Shown here one piece after another: positions 35,345-44,603 of a stretch of DNA of 64,000 bases. Within the stretch, counting starts at the first letter, position 1. Every line of letters begins with the position of its first letter. Source of the DNA: Leptolinea sp964446955 (GTDB lineage: Bacteria; Chloroflexota; Anaerolineae; Anaerolineales; Anaerolineaceae); assembly GCA_964446955.1 (NCBI GenBank), contig CAYUQJ010000009.1:47924-111923 (forward strand), given 5' to 3'. The notes under the pieces were generated by a model. That model had not been told where the DNA came from. It did not search any database and worked only from the letters and a program-made list of their open reading frames with translations. The position numbers and the translations under genes are program-made.

Positions 35345-35938
35345 TTATCTGCTGAAATTCAGCTGTTCGTAGGATGTGATCTGCGCATCCAGGCTTAATA
35401 AATAACCAAGCTCATCCGTTCCATTCAGAATGCATCGCTTTGAGAATGCATCAATCGGAAACTGAATAGCTCTATCATCCGGCAAAACCACCACCTGTTC
35501 TTCCAGGTCGATAGTGAAGGTAGAATCGGGAGCCTTTTTCAAAAGCTCGACCAGGTTCTTATGGGTTTCAACATCAACCACCACTGGCAACAGTCCGTTC
35601 TTGAGCGAATTGTTACGATAGATATCCCCAAAAGATGTGGAGATCACAGCGCGGAAGCCAAAACCGGTAAGCGCCCATGGGGCATGCTCTCGGGACGAGC
35701 CGCAGCCAAAGTTATCTCCGGCCAGAAGGATCTGCGAACCCTGACTTTTCGGGTGGTTCAGTACAAAATCCGGGTTGGGGCTGCCATCAGGCATATAACG
35801 CCAATCGGCAAAAAGATTCTTCCCCAGACCGTCTTTGTCCGTCACCTTAAGAAAACGGGCGGGGATGATCTGGTCAGTATCAATATCATTTACCGGTAGC
35901 ACCACCACCCGTGATTGGATCGTTTTAAATGGTTCCAT
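35345..35938 (-). CDS. leuD: 3-isopropylmalate dehydratase, small subunit
   Basis: The 197-aa small subunit has VVVLPVNDIDTDQIIPARFLK, LLAGDNFGCGSSREHAPWAL (the substrate-gating SREH loop) and FGDIYRNNSLKNGLLPV. It is the proteobacterial-length form, and pairs with LeuC to isomerise 2-isopropylmalate, also acting on citramalate. Separated by 17 bases from leuC. Confidence 0.95.
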   Translation of the reverse strand: MEPFKTIQSRVVVLPVNDIDTDQIIPARFLKVTDKDGLGKNLFADWRYMPDGSPNPDFVLNHPKSQGSQILLAGDNFGCGSSREHAPWALTGFGFRAVISTSFGDIYRNNSLKNGLLPVVVDVETHKNLVELLKKAPDSTFTIDLEEQVVVLPDDRAIQFPIDAFSKRCILNGTDELGYLLSLDAQITSYEQLNFSR

Positions 35939-35955
35939 ATCAAACTCAATTCTGT

Positions 35956-37377
35956 CTAAAGCAACGTGCGCGGATCGGTGACCCTGCCGGTGATGGCGGA
36001 GGCAGCTGCGGTCAGCGGGCTGGCCAGAAATGTGCGTCCACCTTTACCCTGACGGCCTTCAAAGTTACGGTTACTGGTGCTCACAGCATACTGGCCCGGT
36101 TCAAGCTGATCGCCATTCATGGCGATACACATACTGCATCCCGGTTCGCGCCATTCAGCGCCGGCTTCTTTGAAGATCGCATCCAGTCCCATGGCTTCCG
36201 CCTGTTTTTTTACGTCCTGCGATCCCGGCACAACCAGAACACGCATACCTTCGGCCACTTTTCGGCCTTTAAGGAGCGATGCCGCTTGCCGGAGATCGGA
36301 AATACGCCCGTTGGTGCAGGAACCAATAAACACCACATCGATCTTGTGCCCTTCCAGTTTAGAACCTGGCTGCAATCCCATATAGGCCATAGCCTTATCA
36401 AATCCGGCTAGTTGAGATGGATCTTGAAAATCATCCCGGGCAGGCAGATTCCGGCTGATGGGCATTCCCATACCCGGATTCGTTCCGTAGGTAATCATTG
36501 GTTCCAGTTCGGAAGCGTCCAGCACAACCTGCGCGTCATATTCCGCGCCGGGATCGGTTGCCAGATTCTTCCATTCCTCAACCTTCTTTTCCCATTCGAC
36601 ACCTCTTGGAACAAACCGGCGTGCTTCGAGATATTCAAAGGTTGTTTCATCCGGCGCGATCATTCCCGTGCGGGCACCCGCTTCAATGGACATATTGCAT
36701 ACCGTCATACGTTCTTCCATTGTCATCGCGCGGATGGCTTCACCGGTGTATTCAATGGCATATCCCACACCACCGCCGGTTCCGATCTTGTTGATCAGGG
36801 CCAGAATAACATCTTTGGCTGTCACACCCTTGCCAGGTTTGCCATCGATACGAACTTCCATGGTTTTGGGACGACGCTGAAGGATACACTGGGTAGCCAG
36901 TACATGCTCCACTTCACTGGTGCCGATTCCAAATGCAAGTGCGCCAAATGCGCCGTGCGTGGCTGTATGGCTGTCGCCGCATACAATCGTCATGCCGGGT
37001 TGGGTTAATCCCAATTCCGGGCCAATGATATGAACCACTCCCTGGTTTTCACTTTCAAGACCATTGAGTTCAATGCCAAATTGTCTACAGTTCTCTTCCA
37101 TCTGGCGGATCTGCTTGACGCTCATCTCATCCGCGAAGGCCAAACGGCCCTGCGGTGACCCGTCTGAACGGGTGGGAACTCCGTGATCAATTGTGGCAGC
37201 CGTCCGTTCCGGGCGGCGCACTGTAAGACCGCGCTTTCTCAACCCTTCAAAAGCCTGCGGCGATGTGACTTCATGGACCAGATGAAGATCGATATACAGT
37301 ACCGCCGGTGAATCTGGCGGCTGTGCCACAATGTGAGAATCCCAGATTTTATTGAATAGTGTTTTTGGTTCGCTCAT
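35956..37377 (-). CDS. leuC: 3-isopropylmalate dehydratase, large subunit
   Basis: The 473-aa aconitase-fold protein has TLFNKIWDSHIV at the start, CGDSHTATHGAFGALAFGIG, VFIGSCTNGRISDLRQAA and PGCSMCIAMNGD. The three Cys ligands of a [4Fe-4S] cluster are in SCTNG and CSMC. It forms the isomerase with LeuD. Its ATG overlaps the stop of the 97-aa repeat gene as ATGA, so translation is coupled to that small protein rather than directly to leuA. Confidence 0.96.
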   Translation of the reverse strand: MSEPKTLFNKIWDSHIVAQPPDSPAVLYIDLHLVHEVTSPQAFEGLRKRGLTVRRPERTAATIDHGVPTRSDGSPQGRLAFADEMSVKQIRQMEENCRQFGIELNGLESENQGVVHIIGPELGLTQPGMTIVCGDSHTATHGAFGALAFGIGTSEVEHVLATQCILQRRPKTMEVRIDGKPGKGVTAKDVILALINKIGTGGGVGYAIEYTGEAIRAMTMEERMTVCNMSIEAGARTGMIAPDETTFEYLEARRFVPRGVEWEKKVEEWKNLATDPGAEYDAQVVLDASELEPMITYGTNPGMGMPISRNLPARDDFQDPSQLAGFDKAMAYMGLQPGSKLEGHKIDVVFIGSCTNGRISDLRQAASLLKGRKVAEGMRVLVVPGSQDVKKQAEAMGLDAIFKEAGAEWREPGCSMCIAMNGDQLEPGQYAVSTSNRNFEGRQGKGGRTFLASPLTAAASAITGRVTDPRTLL

Positions 37378-37667
37378 TCTTGCCCGTTAGTACCGGGGTT
37401 GAATGATCCGTCGCCGAAGGTCCCATTTTTTGCCGGCGTGGAGAAAGCTGACACATCCCACCCACCGGGGATCGTGCGAGGATTGCTGTATGGATCCAAC
37501 ATTTTTGAAACACTGGGTTCTACAGATGGAGTCTTCATGGCGCTCATTTTCTTTTTCACAACCATGGCAGAAACATCCCATCCGCCCGGGATAGTACGCG
37601 GTGTGCTGTAGGGGTCCAGCATTTTGGCCACATTGGGTTCAACTAAAATCTTGCTTCCTGTATTCAT
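37374..37667 (-). CDS. 97-aa two-repeat protein inside the leu operon
   Basis: The 97-aa protein is not recognised. It consists of two copies of a 26-residue unit with core KMLDPYSxPRTIPGGWDVSA, at residues 9-34 and 49-74, 23 of 26 identical, joined by a basic 14-residue linker and followed by a Gly/Asn-rich tail. The unit has Trp, Pro-Gly-Gly and no membrane segment or Cys. ATG 37667 has AAAGGAG upstream and lies 17 bases after leuA; the stop is ATGA-coupled to leuC. Conserved position between leuA and leuC suggests a role in leucine synthesis or in its translation coupling, but this is inference. Confidence 0.8.
   Translation of the reverse strand: MNTGSKILVEPNVAKMLDPYSTPRTIPGGWDVSAMVVKKKMSAMKTPSVEPSVSKMLDPYSNPRTIPGGWDVSAFSTPAKNGTFGDGSFNPGTNGQE
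37446..37643 (-). repeat. Tandem 78-base repeat within the small leu-operon gene
   Basis: Two 78-base copies at 37566-37643 and 37446-37523, offset by 120 bases, encode the 26-residue unit twice. Protein identity is 23/26, while third positions have diverged, so selection has acted on the protein rather than the duplication being recent. Confidence 0.85.
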
Positions 37668-37684
37668 ACTATTTCTCCTTTGGA

Positions 37685-39316
37685 TTAATAGACAATTGCT
37701 TCTGTTGCTGTTTTTTCCGGTGTCCCAAATTTTCCACTGGCGACCAGCATTTTGTTCAATGCCGAGAGGTATGCCTTGGCACTGGCAACGACAATATCCG
37801 TATCGGCTCCGTAACCGCCAAACGTGCGCGGTTGATCCTGATCGGGCTGCAGACCAACATTGAGGGTCTCCCCTTCTCCCTGCAACCGGACGGTCACTTC
37901 ACCCAGGGCATCAATCCCTTCGGTGACGGCATGCACCACAAATTCCTGCAAAGAATTCGGAAAACCGATGATCGTACTGATGGCTTTAAAAGCGGCATCC
38001 ACAGGTCCGGTTCCGACACTGGCTTGCACATGCATTCCACCATCTGGATCGCACAAACGAACGGTCGCGGTGGGCATTCCCATGGTTCCGCAGGCCACCT
38101 GCAGGCCATCCAGCGAGTAAAGCTCGGTTGGTTGGTATAGCTCATCAGAAACAAGCGCTTCCAGATCTGAATCGGTGATTACCTTTTTCTTATCTGCCAG
38201 CATTTTGAAGCGGTCAAACATTTTGAGTAATTCCTGGTCATCCAGCTCATAACCCAGGCTTTCAAGCCGGGTGCGCAGAGCATGTTTTCCGGAATGTTTT
38301 CCCAGCACAAGCCTGGTGAGGGTCGCGCCGACCGATTCCGGCCGCATGATCTCATAGGTCATCTGGTTCTTGAGCATCCCATCCTGATGAATACCGGCTT
38401 CATGCGCGAAGGCATTCGCGCCCACGATTGCCTTGTTGGGCTGAACCGTGATGCCCGTATAATTGCTGATCAACTTGCTCATCTTGACGATCTGGGTGGT
38501 ATCGATGTTGTGCGTCAGTTTGAAGATTGGTTCACGGGTTTGCAACACCATCACGACTTCTTCAAGAGCGGTATTACCAGCCCGTTCGCCGATTCCATTG
38601 ATGGTCACCTCAGCCTGACGTGCGCCTGCACGCAATCCAGCCATAGTATTGGCTGTTGCCAATCCCAGATCATTGTGACAATGTACAGAGACCACACATT
38701 TGTCAATCTCCGGCGTATGCTCGATGATTCCGGAAATTAGTTTTCCGAATTCCTCCGGCATGGTGTATCCCACCGTGTCCGGAATATTCAACGTGGTCGC
38801 ACCACATTCAATTGCCACACCAAGCACCTTGTAAAGGAATTCAGGGTCGCTTCTTCCGGCATCTTCCGGGCTGAATTCGATATCAGAACACAGGCTGCGG
38901 GCATACGTGACCATCTCCCGCACGCGTTCCACCACCTGTTCGCGGGTCATTTTCAGCTTGTATTCCATATGAATGTCAGAGGTGGCCAGGAATGTATGGA
39001 TGCGAGGCCGGGCGGCGGGTTTAACCGCCTCCCATGCCTTGTCAATATCATTCTTTGAACAACGCGCCAAACCGCAAATGATGGGGGCGGCGTTTCCTTC
39101 CGCGGAATTACCCACTTCGTCCGCGATCTTGCGAACGGCTTCCAGGTCATCCGGTGAGGCAGCCGGAAATCCGGCTTCTATCACATCCACACCCATGCGG
39201 GCAAGACCGCGGGCCACTTCCAGCTTTTCGGCGCTGGTCATGGTCGCCCCGGGACTCTGTTCGCCGTCCCGCAGGGTTGTATCAAAGAAAATCACACGGT
39301 TGCCCGATGGTGTCAT
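37685..39316 (-). CDS. leuA: 2-isopropylmalate synthase
   Basis: The 543-aa protein starts VIFFDTTLRDGEQSPGATM. HCHNDLGLATANTMAGLRAGARQAEVTINGIGERAGN holds the metal His pair, and VGANAFAHEAGIHQDGML follows. The C-terminal third is the leucine-binding regulatory domain, so feedback by leucine is likely. It condenses acetyl-CoA with 2-oxoisovalerate. The start is 2 bases after the ilvC stop, and AAAGG is upstream. Confidence 0.96.
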   Translation of the reverse strand: MTPSGNRVIFFDTTLRDGEQSPGATMTSAEKLEVARGLARMGVDVIEAGFPAASPDDLEAVRKIADEVGNSAEGNAAPIICGLARCSKNDIDKAWEAVKPAARPRIHTFLATSDIHMEYKLKMTREQVVERVREMVTYARSLCSDIEFSPEDAGRSDPEFLYKVLGVAIECGATTLNIPDTVGYTMPEEFGKLISGIIEHTPEIDKCVVSVHCHNDLGLATANTMAGLRAGARQAEVTINGIGERAGNTALEEVVMVLQTREPIFKLTHNIDTTQIVKMSKLISNYTGITVQPNKAIVGANAFAHEAGIHQDGMLKNQMTYEIMRPESVGATLTRLVLGKHSGKHALRTRLESLGYELDDQELLKMFDRFKMLADKKKVITDSDLEALVSDELYQPTELYSLDGLQVACGTMGMPTATVRLCDPDGGMHVQASVGTGPVDAAFKAISTIIGFPNSLQEFVVHAVTEGIDALGEVTVRLQGEGETLNVGLQPDQDQPRTFGGYGADTDIVVASAKAYLSALNKMLVASGKFGTPEKTATEAIVY

Positions 39317-39318
39317 GA

Positions 39319-40383
39319 TCAGTTACCTTTCTTCTGGTTTTCAGGCCGCAATGACCGCACCATGGCACCGGCTGTCCACAGATCTGATTCACGCATTTCT
39401 TTTAGCTCTTTATCCAGCCCGACCTGATAATCCGGTTTGCTGTTGGCTTCAATAACAATGCGGGTTTCCTCACCGGATTCAACGCTCTTATAGAGACGTT
39501 CGAAAACAGGCTCGGTCGCTTTTCGGAATTCATGCCGCCAGTCGAGTGCTCCACGTTGAGCGGTTGTGCTGCAGTTGGCGTACATCCAATCCATTCCATT
39601 GGCGCCAACAAGCCGGATGAGACTCTGGGTGAGCTCTTCAACCGTCTCGTTGAAAGATTCGCTGGGGCTGTGTCCATGAGAACGAAGAGTGGCATACTGG
39701 GCTTCCATAATCCCGGCCAGCGCGCCCATAAGAACGCCGCGCTCCCCGGTAAGATCGCTGAACACTTCGTGCTTGAAGGTGGTCCGGAAGAGATAGCCTG
39801 AACCAACCGCAATTCCGAGGGCAAGTGTCCGCTCGAGGGCTCGTCCGGTGGCATCCTGCTCAACTGCGAAGCTGCTATTGATGCCGCTTCCATCCAGGAA
39901 GTTGGCGCGTACTGACGTGCCGGAACCCTTGGGGGCGACAAGAATAACATCGACATCGGCAGGAGGAATCACGCCGGTCTGGTCTCTGTAGACAATGGAA
40001 AAACCGTGTGAGAAGTAAATTGCCTTCCCCTTGGTTAGGTATTTTTTTACTATTGGCCAGAGGATCTTCTGCGCCGCGTCTGACATGAGATACTGAATGA
40101 TGGTGCCTTTTTCACAGGCTTCCTCAACAGAGAAAAGGGTTTTTCCAGGAACCCATCCATCTTTTTCCGCCTTGGCCCAGTCAGGGAATTTATTCTTGTC
40201 TCCCACACCGACAATAACATTGATCCCATTGTCACGCATGTTGAGTGCCTGGGCAGGGCCTTGAACCCCGTAGCCGATAACGGCAACCGTCTCATCTTTA
40301 AGTACCTGACGGGCTTTTTCCAGTGGGAACTCTTCCCGGGTGATAACTTCTTCTTCTACGCCACTAAAAACCATCTTTGCCAT
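39319..40383 (-). CDS. ilvC: Ketol-acid reductoisomerase
   Basis: The 354-aa class I enzyme has VAVIGYGVQGPAQALNMRDNG as NADP loop, then VILVAPKGSGTSVRANF, FKHEVFSDLTGERGVLMGALAGIMEAQY with the two acidic Mg ligands, and ESFNETVEELTQSLI. The MAKMVFSGVEEEVITREEFPLEKA opening is longer than the Escherichia short form and typical of several other phyla. Converts acetolactate to dihydroxyisovalerate. ATG 40383 has AAGGAG 6-7 bases ahead. Confidence 0.95.
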   Translation of the reverse strand: MAKMVFSGVEEEVITREEFPLEKARQVLKDETVAVIGYGVQGPAQALNMRDNGINVIVGVGDKNKFPDWAKAEKDGWVPGKTLFSVEEACEKGTIIQYLMSDAAQKILWPIVKKYLTKGKAIYFSHGFSIVYRDQTGVIPPADVDVILVAPKGSGTSVRANFLDGSGINSSFAVEQDATGRALERTLALGIAVGSGYLFRTTFKHEVFSDLTGERGVLMGALAGIMEAQYATLRSHGHSPSESFNETVEELTQSLIRLVGANGMDWMYANCSTTAQRGALDWRHEFRKATEPVFERLYKSVESGEETRIVIEANSKPDYQVGLDKELKEMRESDLWTAGAMVRSLRPENQKKGN

Positions 40384-40415
40384 ACAACTGTCTCCTTGAT
40401 GAAATTTTGTTACGT

Positions 40416-40952
40416 CTAGCCGGCAACAAATGCCGGCTCGTCGGTATCAACCATATTTTCAGTGGCATACAACGGGGCAGCACCCCTTGCCAGAACGATC
40501 CGTCCTGTACGAACCATTTCAACAATGCCAATTGGCCTAAGGACTTCAATAAATCCTTCGATCTTCTCTTCATCTCCGGTGATCTCGACAATGAATGAGC
40601 TGCTGGAGATATCTACAATACGGGCGCGGAAAACGTCCACGATCTGAGTGATCTGCGCGCGATCTTCAGGATCCGCCTTGACCTTGATAAGAGCCAGGTC
40701 ACGGGTCACACAGGGTTTGACTGTCAGATCTTCAACCTGGATAACATTAACCAGCTTGTACAGGTACGAGATCAGCCGCAGGATATTGGTGTCATCACCT
40801 TCCACCACGATTGTCATACGTGATACGCCCGGATTTTCTGTATGCCCTACCGCCAGCGATTCAATATTGAAGGAACGTCGACGGAAAAGGGACGCCACCC
40901 GGTTTAACACACCGGGAATATCATCTACGAGGGCAACTATTGTATGTTTCAT
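40416..40952 (-). CDS. ilvN: Acetolactate synthase, small (regulatory) subunit
   Basis: The 178-aa protein has an N-terminal ACT domain (TIVALVDDIPGVLNRVASLFRRRSFNIESLAVG) that binds valine, and a second C-terminal ALS_ss_C domain (LALIKVKADPEDRAQITQIVDVFRARIVDISSSSFIVEITG). It activates and feedback-inhibits IlvB. Separated by 8 bases from ilvB. Confidence 0.95.
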   Translation of the reverse strand: MKHTIVALVDDIPGVLNRVASLFRRRSFNIESLAVGHTENPGVSRMTIVVEGDDTNILRLISYLYKLVNVIQVEDLTVKPCVTRDLALIKVKADPEDRAQITQIVDVFRARIVDISSSSFIVEITGDEEKIEGFIEVLRPIGIVEMVRTGRIVLARGAAPLYATENMVDTDEPAFVAG

Positions 40953-40960
40953 GGACTTTC

Positions 40961-42685
40961 CTACGCCTCAACCTTTACCGCGGTTTCCACTTCCACCGCT
41001 GCCTGCACCGGCCGGCGGATCATCTCTTTCAATTCAGCGCCGGCAGGAACCATCGGGTAAACGCTGTCTTCCTTCTCAACCCGGAATTCGATGACAACCG
41101 TTCCTTCGGTTTCCCGCGCGGTCTGTATGGCCGTTTCCACATCTGCCCGGGTGGTAACCCGAATTCCAGTCAATCCATGAGCGTCCGCAATCTTCAGGAA
41201 ATCAGGTCCTTTCATGGTTGTGGCGGAATAACGCCGGTCGTAGAAGAACTCCTGCCACTGGCGCACCATCCCAAGATAGCCATTATTTAAAATGACCACG
41301 TTGACTTTGATCCCTTCCTGTGCAGCGGTGGATAGTTCAGCCTGTGTCATTTGGAATCCACCATCACCGGCGACCACCCAGACCTCTTTGTCGGGTTGGG
41401 CGAATTTCGCGCCGATCGCGGCAGGCAGACCAAATCCCATCGGGGCCAGACCACCGGCAGTAATAAACTGTAAGGGGTTATCCTGCTTGTAATATTGCGC
41501 GCTCCACATCTGATTCTGACCAACATCGGTGACAATGACAGCTTCGCCATTGGTGATATTCCAGAGATCATTGATAACGTGTGCGGCGTATAGATGGCCA
41601 TTGTCAGGCAGGTTCTTGATGTCCCGCACGGAACTATCACCCTTGATCTCGTCAATTGACTTAAGCCAGTCCTGATGGTTGCAGGGTTTGACGTGCATTA
41701 AGATCTTTTCCAGTGTCTGACTGAGATCACCAACAATACCCACATCAACCTTGACAATCTTGTTGATTTCAGCCGGGTCAATATCAATGTGGATCTTGCG
41801 GGCATGTGTGGCATAGCGTTTCAGATCACCGGTCACCCGGTCATCAAAACGCATACCGAAGGCCAGTAACAGGTCAGCATCTTGAATGGCATGGTTGACC
41901 CAGGCTTCACCATGCATACCCATCATGCCCAGGTTGAGCGGATGGCTAGCCGGAAAACCGCCAATTCCCATCAATGTCATGGCAACGGGTGTCTGGGTGC
42001 GTTCGGCATACTCCAACACCTCTTTCATAGCGCCACTCTGCAGAATACCATGGCCGGCAAGAATGACTGGACGTTTCGCCGCGTGGATCAACGCGACTGC
42101 TTTTTTGATATCCGTATCCATCACCTGAGAATTGGGGCGGTACCCGCGCAGACTAATATGCTCTTTTTCGGGATCGTATTCGGTCGAGTTTTGCTGGGCA
42201 TCCTTGGTAATATCGATCAATACCGGCCCGGGACGACCGGAGCGGGCGATGAAGAATGCTTCATGGACCGTGTGAGCGATATCTTTTACATCAGTCACAA
42301 GATAGTTTTGCTTGGTTATGGGCAGTGTGATGCCGGTTACATCTGTTTCCTGGAAGGCATCAAACCCGATCAATTTACTGTTCACCTGTGCGGTAATGAA
42401 CACAGTGGGGATTGAATCCATCATGGCATTGGCAATTCCGGTTACCAGGTTTGTGGCTCCCGGACCTGATGTAGCCATGGCCACACCCACCTTGCCGCAT
42501 GCCCGGGCATACCCTTCCGCCATATGGGCGGCTCCCTGTTCATGCCGCACAAGAACGTGATGAATGCTGTAATCGGTCAATGCATCATAAATCGGGATAC
42601 TGGCGCCGCCTGGCATACCGAAAATTACTTCAACACCTTCCCGCTGCATACATTCCCAGAATATTTGCGCACCTGTCAGTTTCAT
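40961..42685 (-). CDS. ilvB: Acetolactate synthase, large (catalytic) subunit
   Basis: The 574-aa thiamine diphosphate enzyme starts LTGAQIFWECMQREGVEVIFGMPGGASIPIYDAL. It has the TPP catalytic Glu (RHEQGAAHMAEGYARA), the FAD domain around 190-340, and the C-terminal TPP motif GDGGFQMTQAELSTAAQEGIKVNVVILNN. Makes 2-acetolactate or 2-aceto-2-hydroxybutyrate. It lies 26 bases after ilvD. Confidence 0.96.
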   Translation of the reverse strand: MKLTGAQIFWECMQREGVEVIFGMPGGASIPIYDALTDYSIHHVLVRHEQGAAHMAEGYARACGKVGVAMATSGPGATNLVTGIANAMMDSIPTVFITAQVNSKLIGFDAFQETDVTGITLPITKQNYLVTDVKDIAHTVHEAFFIARSGRPGPVLIDITKDAQQNSTEYDPEKEHISLRGYRPNSQVMDTDIKKAVALIHAAKRPVILAGHGILQSGAMKEVLEYAERTQTPVAMTLMGIGGFPASHPLNLGMMGMHGEAWVNHAIQDADLLLAFGMRFDDRVTGDLKRYATHARKIHIDIDPAEINKIVKVDVGIVGDLSQTLEKILMHVKPCNHQDWLKSIDEIKGDSSVRDIKNLPDNGHLYAAHVINDLWNITNGEAVIVTDVGQNQMWSAQYYKQDNPLQFITAGGLAPMGFGLPAAIGAKFAQPDKEVWVVAGDGGFQMTQAELSTAAQEGIKVNVVILNNGYLGMVRQWQEFFYDRRYSATTMKGPDFLKIADAHGLTGIRVTTRADVETAIQTARETEGTVVIEFRVEKEDSVYPMVPAGAELKEMIRRPVQAAVEVETAVKVEA

Positions 42686-42711
42686 CTGTCTCTCTCCTTA
42701 TATCCAAAAAA

Positions 42712-44379
42712 CTAGAATTCCAGAACAGCGCCCTGGTCAGCGCTCTTTACAAAACGGGCATACCGCCGCAGCCATTTACTCTGGGTGCGCGGTTCAAAAG
42801 GTGGCAGGGCGACCAACCGCTGCCGGATTTCATCATCAGATAATTGCACATTCAAGGTGCGGGCTTCCAGGTCTATGTCAATTCGGTCACCTTCACGCAG
42901 GGCGGCAATGGGGCCACGGGCAGCTGCTTCAGGGGAAACATGCCCAATACATGCGCCACGGGTTCCACCTGAAAAACGTCCGTCCGTTATCAACGCGACC
43001 TTTTCGCCCAATCCCATTCCCATGATGGCGCTCGTGGGGCTGAGCATTTCCTGCATACCCGGCCCTCCCTGAGGTCCCTCGTAACGGATAACTACAACCT
43101 CGCCGCCCTTTACTTCATTGGCCATAATACCGGCCAGAGCTTCTTCCTGTGATTCATAGATGCGGGCTGTACCGCTGAATTTGCGCATAGACGGCGCCAC
43201 GCCACCCACTTTGACCACCGATCCGTTGGGTGCCAGGTTGCCAAATAAGATTGCCAATCCTCCGCTGGCAGAATGGGCATTTTCAACACGGCGGATTACA
43301 TCATCATCCTTAATAGAAGCTGCTTCCACCGCTTCCCGCAGGTTGGTTCCGGTTACCGTGATCCGGTCAAGGTGCAAAATTCCGGTAGCCCGCTGTACTT
43401 CTTTCAGAATGGCGGGGATGCCACCGGCGCGATGGACGTCTTCCATGTGCCATTTTCCGGCAGGACTGACCTTGCACAGATAGGGAACTTTCGCGGATAT
43501 TTCATTGAGTCGGGTGAGGGGATAATCAAAACCAGCTTCGTGAGCTACAGCCAGGCCATGTAAAACAGTGTTCGTGGAGCCGCCCATGGCCATATCAAGG
43601 GCAAATGCGTCGTCAAAAGCATCCATGGTGGCAATCTGCCGCGGTGTGATCTGCTTTTCCACCAGCCCCATGATGAGCTTTCCGGCGCGCCTGGCCAATT
43701 CTTCACGTTCTGTTGTTTTTGCCAGTGCCGATCCGTTATATGGCAATGCCATACCGAGTGCTTCCATCAGACAATTCATGCTATTGGCGGTGAACATACC
43801 CGAGCAGGATCCGCATGAAGGGCAGGCATTCTGTTCCAGCATTTTTAACCGATCAGCGTCGATCTTTCCGCTTTGATATTCCCCAAGACCTTCAAACACA
43901 GAGATCAAGTCTATGGCTTCACTGTCAGGAGTGTGACCGGCAGCCATTGGGCCTCCGGAAACAAAAATGGCAGGTACGTCCAAACGCATCGCTGCCATTA
44001 GCATCCCCGGAACAATCTTGTCGCAATTCGGGATACACACCATTCCGTCAAAACAATGGGCTTGCATCATCGTTTCCACACTGTCAGCGATCAACTCGCG
44101 CGACGGCAGGGAGAATTTCATCCCTGCGTGGCCCATGGCGATCCCATCGCAAATAGCAATGGTGTTGAATTCAAACGGGACACCACCTGCAGCACGAACG
44201 GCATCTTTGACCAGTTTGCCAAATTCCTGCAGATGCACGTGTCCGGGAACCACATCAACATATGAATTGACAACGGCGATGAAGGGTTTTGACATATCGG
44301 CGTCTTTGACGCCGGCGCCTCTTAGTAAGGCACGGTGTGGGGCATGTTCTATTCCTGTTTTTACATTGTCTGAGCGCAT
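42712..44379 (-). CDS. ilvD: Dihydroxy-acid dehydratase
   Basis: The 555-aa protein has the three Cys that ligate the Fe-S cluster: CDGIAMGHAGM and CIPNCDKIVPGML (the latter with the C-D-K signature), and ACPSCGSCSGMFTANSMNCLMEALG. The C-terminal GRFSGGTRGACIGHVSPEAA is also conserved. It dehydrates dihydroxy acids to keto acids for valine and isoleucine. It is the first structural gene of the operon, after the attenuator. ATG 44379 follows GGAGATCCC. Confidence 0.96.
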   Translation of the reverse strand: MRSDNVKTGIEHAPHRALLRGAGVKDADMSKPFIAVVNSYVDVVPGHVHLQEFGKLVKDAVRAAGGVPFEFNTIAICDGIAMGHAGMKFSLPSRELIADSVETMMQAHCFDGMVCIPNCDKIVPGMLMAAMRLDVPAIFVSGGPMAAGHTPDSEAIDLISVFEGLGEYQSGKIDADRLKMLEQNACPSCGSCSGMFTANSMNCLMEALGMALPYNGSALAKTTEREELARRAGKLIMGLVEKQITPRQIATMDAFDDAFALDMAMGGSTNTVLHGLAVAHEAGFDYPLTRLNEISAKVPYLCKVSPAGKWHMEDVHRAGGIPAILKEVQRATGILHLDRITVTGTNLREAVEAASIKDDDVIRRVENAHSASGGLAILFGNLAPNGSVVKVGGVAPSMRKFSGTARIYESQEEALAGIMANEVKGGEVVVIRYEGPQGGPGMQEMLSPTSAIMGMGLGEKVALITDGRFSGGTRGACIGHVSPEAAARGPIAALREGDRIDIDLEARTLNVQLSDDEIRQRLVALPPFEPRTQSKWLRRYARFVKSADQGAVLEF

Positions 44380-44392
44380 GGGATCTCCAGCG

Positions 44393-44491
44393 GATAAAGA
44401 AAACCGCCCGGTTTCGTCCGGGCGGTTGTATGCTTCTTTATCTACTTAGGTTGGGATTTTGTCTTCTAATCCCTCGCTTCGATCGCCCGAA
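44393..44491 (-). promoter_or_regulatory. Transcription attenuator of the ilv-leu operon
   Basis: The terminator stem AACCGCCCGG (44426-44417 on the minus strand) pairs perfectly with CCGGGCGGTT (44410-44401), followed by TTTTCTTT. An antiterminator is available: TTCGGGCG (44491-44484), inside leader codons 24-27, pairs with CGCCCGGA (44423-44416), eight pairs including one G-U, which destroys the terminator. A third hairpin GGGATT/AATCCC spans the leader stop codon. The arrangement matches ilv leader attenuation. Confidence 0.8.
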
Positions 44492-44564
44492 CTTGAATTT
44501 GGCTCTCAATAATAATGAGAGCCGAAATAAGAACGAGAATGAACAAAGCGGAAATTATGGACAT
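44466..44564 (-). CDS. ilv-leu operon leader peptide (Ile/Leu/Val-sensing)
   Basis: The 32-codon leader frame reads ATG 44564 to TAG 44466. Fifteen of 32 residues are branched-chain: nine Ile, four Leu, two Val, with dense runs FILVLI (8-13) and ALIII (15-19). The frame contains the perfect hairpin GGCTCTC/GAGAGCC around the Ile triplet. Starvation for charged tRNA-Ile, -Leu or -Val should stall ribosomes there and change the fold of the attenuator. There is only a weak Shine-Dalgarno. Multivalent control matches the operon content. Confidence 0.83.
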   Translation of the reverse strand: MSIISALFILVLISALIIIESQIQVRAIEARD

Positions 44565-44603
44565 TTTTGGTTGGTTATTCTGGGGGGGAACGTATTTCTA
44601 AGT

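Noticed and set aside
37446..37643. Possible CRISPR or non-coding repeat in the leu operon
   Set aside because: The two 78-base copies are in frame, diverge mainly at silent positions and lie in a gene with a ribosome site.
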